Assembly (NCBI GenBank): GCA_963575745.1
Contig: CAUYUJ010001414.1
Coordinates: 334,270 to 398,269, forward strand
DNA: 64,000 nt
Direction: 5' to 3'
DNA from: Prorocentrum cordatum
Lineage: Eukaryota > Sar > Dinophyceae > Prorocentrales > Prorocentraceae
The position numbers and the translations under genes are program-made. The notes beneath the pieces are model-generated. The model did no database searches. It saw nothing but the letters and a program-made list of their open reading frames with translations, and had not been told where the DNA came from. Below are positions 61,008 to 64,000 of the stretch, piece after piece; positions within the stretch are counted from its first letter, which is position 1, and every line of letters begins with the position of its first letter.

Positions 61008-61458
61008 TACCGGGCCTCGGGGCCGTCAAGAAACGGTACAGGACGACAAATCGGTCCCGGGGAATGGGTCGGGACCTTTCGGGGTCGACGTCATGACAAA
61101 AATCATGACGTCGGGGGTCTGGGAATGGTGTGCGGTGCACGGCGTTCCGGTCTTCGCGTCCGAAGAACTATAGGCACCGTGCCGCGCTGGAGCGGCGCCT
61201 GAAGGGAGTGCTTGCGTGAGCGACGGAAGAGCACGTGTCCACTGCGCGGACATTGGAGCGTAAGTTGCCCGCGTACGGTCGCGCGTGAGAGCTTCCGTTC
61301 ACCACCCAATCTGCCACGCTGGCGGCCTGAGACAGCCACCGCGTAAGCTCGCTGTGTCGTCTCGCGTAAGGCCCGTTTCTTTTAATATGGTTGACCTGGT
61401 ACAGTACATGAGCCCCGTTCTCGTGTTCACGCCGGCTCTTAATCAGGGAACACAGGAC
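61008..61458. other. Intronic sequence, nothing recognised
   Basis: Contains a small inverted pair CGTCATGAC ... ATCATGACG near 61088-61110. Confidence 0.4.
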
Positions 61459-61617
61459 GACGTAAGCATACATTTTCGGAGGTCTGCGCGGATTTCACGG
61501 ATCGGTGCTGGACCCCCCTCCTTGGCGCGAGGAGCACGCCAGGGGCGGCGTCTCAGGCGCCGCCAGGGGGGCCCAGCGCCGATCCGAGAATCCGCGCCGA
61601 GCGATGTTATTCAGTTT
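61459..61617 (+). mobile_element. Family K palindromic element, copy 7
   Basis: GTAAGCATACATTTTCGGAG and GCGCGGATTTCACGGATCGG; right end GATCCGAGAATCCGCGC. Confidence 0.8.
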
Positions 61618-61649
61618 TCCCCCTTCCTAGTTTGTACCGACTCTTATCG

Positions 61650-61850
61650 GGTGCGGCAAAGAGGGGGCTGATGACTAGGGCGGGGGATATCATGGCGGGG
61701 GCCATGATTACTATTTCCCCAGATTTCATGGTGCCTCTTCTTGTTTCATTGCGTCCCTGGTCCCCCCCCCTCTGGGGCCGCGCACATGCCGCCAGCCATG
61801 ATTTGCCCCCCCCTCTTGGATGCCCCCCTCTTGGCCGCCCCCGACCTTTT
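61650..61850 (+). mobile_element. Family D TIR element, copy 4, at the exon 4 acceptor
   Basis: GCGGCAAAGAGGGGGCTGAT ... GGCCGCGCACATGCCGCC ... CCCCTCTTGGCCGCCCCCGA; ends only ~12 bp before the exon 4 splice site and contributes its pyrimidine tract. Confidence 0.87.
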
Positions 61851-61860
61851 TCGCTCCCAG

Positions 61861-61909
61861 GACTGGCCGACCCTGGTGGACGAGCTCGTGCAGACCCTCC
61901 GGCCCGCCC
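61861..61909 (+). CDS. Importin-beta family receptor, exon 4 (3' limit uncertain)
   Basis: Acceptor CTTTTTCGCTCCCAG|GACTGG. Encodes DWPTLVDELVQTLRPA, the W-P-x-L-x-x-x-L segment that follows D-F-P in importin-7/8- and CAS-type receptors, in frame with exon 3. A GGA microsatellite follows at once, so the donor is not placed. Further exons are expected beyond; none is recognised before the window end. Confidence 0.75.
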
Positions 61910-62065
61910 GGGGAGGGAGGAGGGAGGAGGGAGGAGGAGGACGAGGGAGGAGGGAGGAGGGAGGAGGAGGAGGGAGGAGGGAGGAGGGAGGAGGGAGGAG
62001 GGAGGAGGGAGGAGGGAGGAGGCAGGAGGCAGGAGGGAGGAGGAGCGGAGGAGGAGGAGGAAGGG
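61910..62065. repeat. GGAGGGA / GGA microsatellite
   Basis: Immediately follows exon 4. Confidence 0.93.
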
Positions 62066-62070
62066 GGAGG

Positions 62071-62426
62071 ACACCAGTGTCCTCCGACCCCCGGGTCGGC
62101 GCGCACCACCGCCCCCTCCCCGCATGGCAGGCAGGGCGTTCCGAGGGCACCCCATGAGGTCCCAGACTCGTCAGCAAACCCAGACCCCCTCGCGTTGTGG
62201 TCACGGGCGTAACTACGAATAACATAATGACTAGGCACGTGTGGATCCATCCCCGCATCGCAGATCCGTCAGCTTCTGAAGCCCGATGTGCATGTCAACG
62301 GCAAGCACCTTACCCCCAAAGCTTCGGCAATCCACGACAGACTTCGCATGTGTGCGATGAACAAGTACGGCTACACCTGCGCTCTTGTACTCAGCAAGGT
62401 GGGGTATACACCAGTGTCCTCCGACC
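62071..62426. repeat. 19-bp direct repeats 337 bp apart
   Basis: ACACCAGTGTCCTCCGACC at 62071-62089 and 62408-62426. The second lies inside the endonuclease relic. Confidence 0.8.
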
Positions 62427-62590
62427 AACTCGTTGTCCGCTGTCTGCGCCCTCGTTTCAGTCAGGCACACAGCATCCCACGACGTGTAATCCAATTTTGC
62501 TAACAAGTCAGCTTGCTAGCCATGGGTATGTACAAAAGCACTATTAAAGAACAGCTCGAACATGAAAGTGTTATCCAATTCGTTACAATC
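62231..62590 (-). pseudogene. LINE AP-endonuclease N-terminal relic
   Basis: The minus frame reads LLAKLDYTSWDAVCLTETRA then VGGHWC and SAGVAVLVHR, FGGKVLAVDM: the Glu motif and following strands of a LINE endonuclease. The same frame upstream (FNSAFVHTHG) is cut by TAG at 62516-62518. The rest of the element is missing. The sequence is unlike both other LINEs in the window, so it is a third lineage. Confidence 0.72.
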
Positions 62591-62749
62591 ACCCCTCATG
62601 TCAATGAATTCTGTGCCGTCTCTGCTTGCCCGCGATCGGTGCTGTCCCCAGGCTGTCCCGGAGGATGCCTTGGACTTGCTCTTGCCTTCCTCCTGCCTCT
62701 CTCCCTTCCCCTTCCCCCTCAATTGGACCTTTTTTGTGACCTCTGGGAC

Positions 62750-62800
62750 CCTCCTCCTCCTCCTCCTCCTCCTCCTCCTCCTCCTCCTCCTCCTCCTCCC
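62750..62800. repeat. (CTC)n microsatellite
   Basis: CTCCTC tract ending CCCCGACGTCATG. Confidence 0.93.
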
Positions 62801-62887
62801 CGACGTCATGTTTTCTTTGTTGTTACGTCCAGGAGGTCTCAGCCAGCTCCCCGGGACCGGCTGTTCGTCCCGAGTCGTTCTTGCGTG

Positions 62888-63256
62888 ATGGGATCGGAGT
62901 AGATGGGGTCGGAGGATCGCGCCGCGTCGCCGATGCTCAAGAGGATAAAAAAAACGCCCCTACCCTGGTTTACGAGGCGCTGTGCGCCGAAACTCCTGTG
63001 GGCAGACAGGGTAAACCCTGCGTGATGTGCCGCGTCCTGGCGGCTCTAGGCTTTGGGGGTTCCCAGGAGGTTTACAGACCATGCACTTGCAACCCAGGGT
63101 AGGGTCGTTTTTTTCATCCCTCAGATGCATCGACGATGCGGCCAGATGCGGAGACCGATCTGCTTCGCGTCGACGCCGCCGACGTGTCGCCAAAGTCGGC
63201 GGTGCATCGGCGATGCGGCGCGATCCTCCGACCCCGTCTATCTTCTCAGACCCCAT
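62888..63256. mobile_element. Family I element, copy 3, split by family J
   Basis: GGGATCGGAGTAGATGGGGT ... inverted GCGGCGCGATCCTCCGACCC; the outer arms are ~300 bp apart because of the nested insertion. Confidence 0.85.
62937..63123. mobile_element. Family J TIR element nested in family I, 5-bp target duplication
   Basis: 187 bp. GATAAAAAAAACGCCCCTAC at left; GTAGGGTCGTTTTTTTCATC at right, inverted. GATGC at 62932-62936 and 63124-63128. Confidence 0.87.
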
Positions 63257-63534
63257 GTCCAGGATCTACCAGCCTGGGACATATCCCTATCCCCATGCTG
63301 GGCACCTCCTCATCACGATGCCAATCTTCGGGATTCCCTTGTTTTTGGAGGGCGAATCCCTGAGATTGTCATCGCCTTTTGGCTTGTCAATCTTGAGGAT
63401 AGGGATACCTTTCGAGGCTGGTGACAGGAGGCCTCCAGCGAGGGCCCCCGGGGCCCGGCGGATGCCTCCCAGAGGCCGAGACGAGCCCCCCCCAGGTGCC
63501 TCTGCCCTGCCACATGTCGCTCTCCAGAGCGCTC

Positions 63535-63642
63535 CTCCTCCCCTCCTCCTCCTCCTCCTCCTCCTCCTCCTCCTCCTCCTCCTCCTCCTCCTCCTCCCCC
63601 TCCCCCTCCTCCTCCTCCTCCTCCTCCTCCTCCTCCTCCTCG
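63535..63642. repeat. (CTC)n microsatellite
   Basis: CTC tract with two CCCC interruptions. Confidence 0.95.
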
Positions 63643-63732
63643 AGAGCGATATCGCTCTTAAGGAGCTCTCGAGAGCTCTTCAGAGCTTCCCTGCCCCACA
63701 TCGCTCTTCAGAGCTCTTGGGAGCTCCGCAGT
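63643..63732. repeat. Cluster of GAGCTC/GAGCGATATCGCTC palindromes
   Basis: GAGCGATATCGCTC, GAGCTCTCGAGAGCTC, then CTCTTCAGAGCTT and AGAGCTCTTGGGAGCTC in tight succession. Confidence 0.85.
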
Positions 63733-63946
63733 CTGAATGCACCTCTCCCTTCTCCCTTGAGAGTCAGCCTGGCAGGAGCCCGTTTCTTTATTGCTTGGGG
63801 CATGACAGGCGTCATGGCCCCCGCTCCCCCCCCCCTCCTACGACGTAGCGCTCACCCCCCCAGTGCGCTCCGGGCACTGCCGCTGTGCGCATTGGGATCC
63901 GTGTAGGTGTCCGCGTAGGAATCCGCATAGGTGTCTGGTCCGCAGG

Positions 63947-64000
63947 CGTCGTCGTCGTCGTCGTCGTCGTCCGTCGTCCGTCGTCCGTCGTCCGTCGTCC
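63947..64000. repeat. (GTC)n / CGTCCGT microsatellite
   Basis: Runs off the window end. Confidence 0.93.

Overview
The window looks like dinoflagellate nuclear DNA. The decisive sign is a complete dinoflagellate spliced-leader (DinoSL) sequence on the minus strand at 21784-21805. High GC, very long purine/pyrimidine and GAC microsatellites, tiny exons in multi-kilobase introns and candidate GC/GA splice donors fit the same source. The genus cannot be told from the sequence. Bacterial features (operons, RBS, CRISPR) are absent.

Layout. (1) 1-7455, minus: left-truncated LINE-type retroelement. A coiled-coil ORF1a and an acidic ORF1b are followed by a textbook -1 frameshift signal (heptamer AAAAAAC, immediate stop, strong hairpin) into a pol frame that stays open to the window edge. 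Its domain order is RNase H then AP-type endonuclease; a reverse transcriptase would have to lie beyond base 1. (2) 7.5-14.2 kb: microsatellites and short inverted-repeat elements. (3) 14237-15175, plus: exon or gene of a dinoflagellate-type protein. (4) 15534-21804, minus: full-length 6.27-kb LINE with 16-bp target-site duplications, a DinoSL at its 5' end and a (GAATTA)n 3' tail. Its ORFs (zinc ribbon/coiled coil, endonuclease, RT, Cys-rich, RNase H) are broken by frameshifts, a nonsense codon and a lost RT catalytic Asp. (5) 21.8-47 kb: a 1-kb GGA tract, an 18-bp satellite, GAC tracts, many short TIR elements and one weak Ala-rich coding candidate at 28.8-30.0 kb. (6) 47182-61909, plus: four recognisable exons of an importin-beta family nuclear transport receptor, separated by 3.6-5.4-kb introns packed with TIR elements. 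(7) 62-64 kb: an endonuclease relic of another LINE and more nested TIR elements.

The main system is a dense community of at least fifteen families of about 120-240-bp elements with terminal inverted repeats and no coding capacity. Several have visible target duplications, several are inserted in one another, and one has an empty/filled site pair inside the window. They resemble MITEs or dinoflagellate introners. Family letters (A-V) are mine. All matches were found by eye, so element ends may be off by a few bases and the lists are certainly incomplete.
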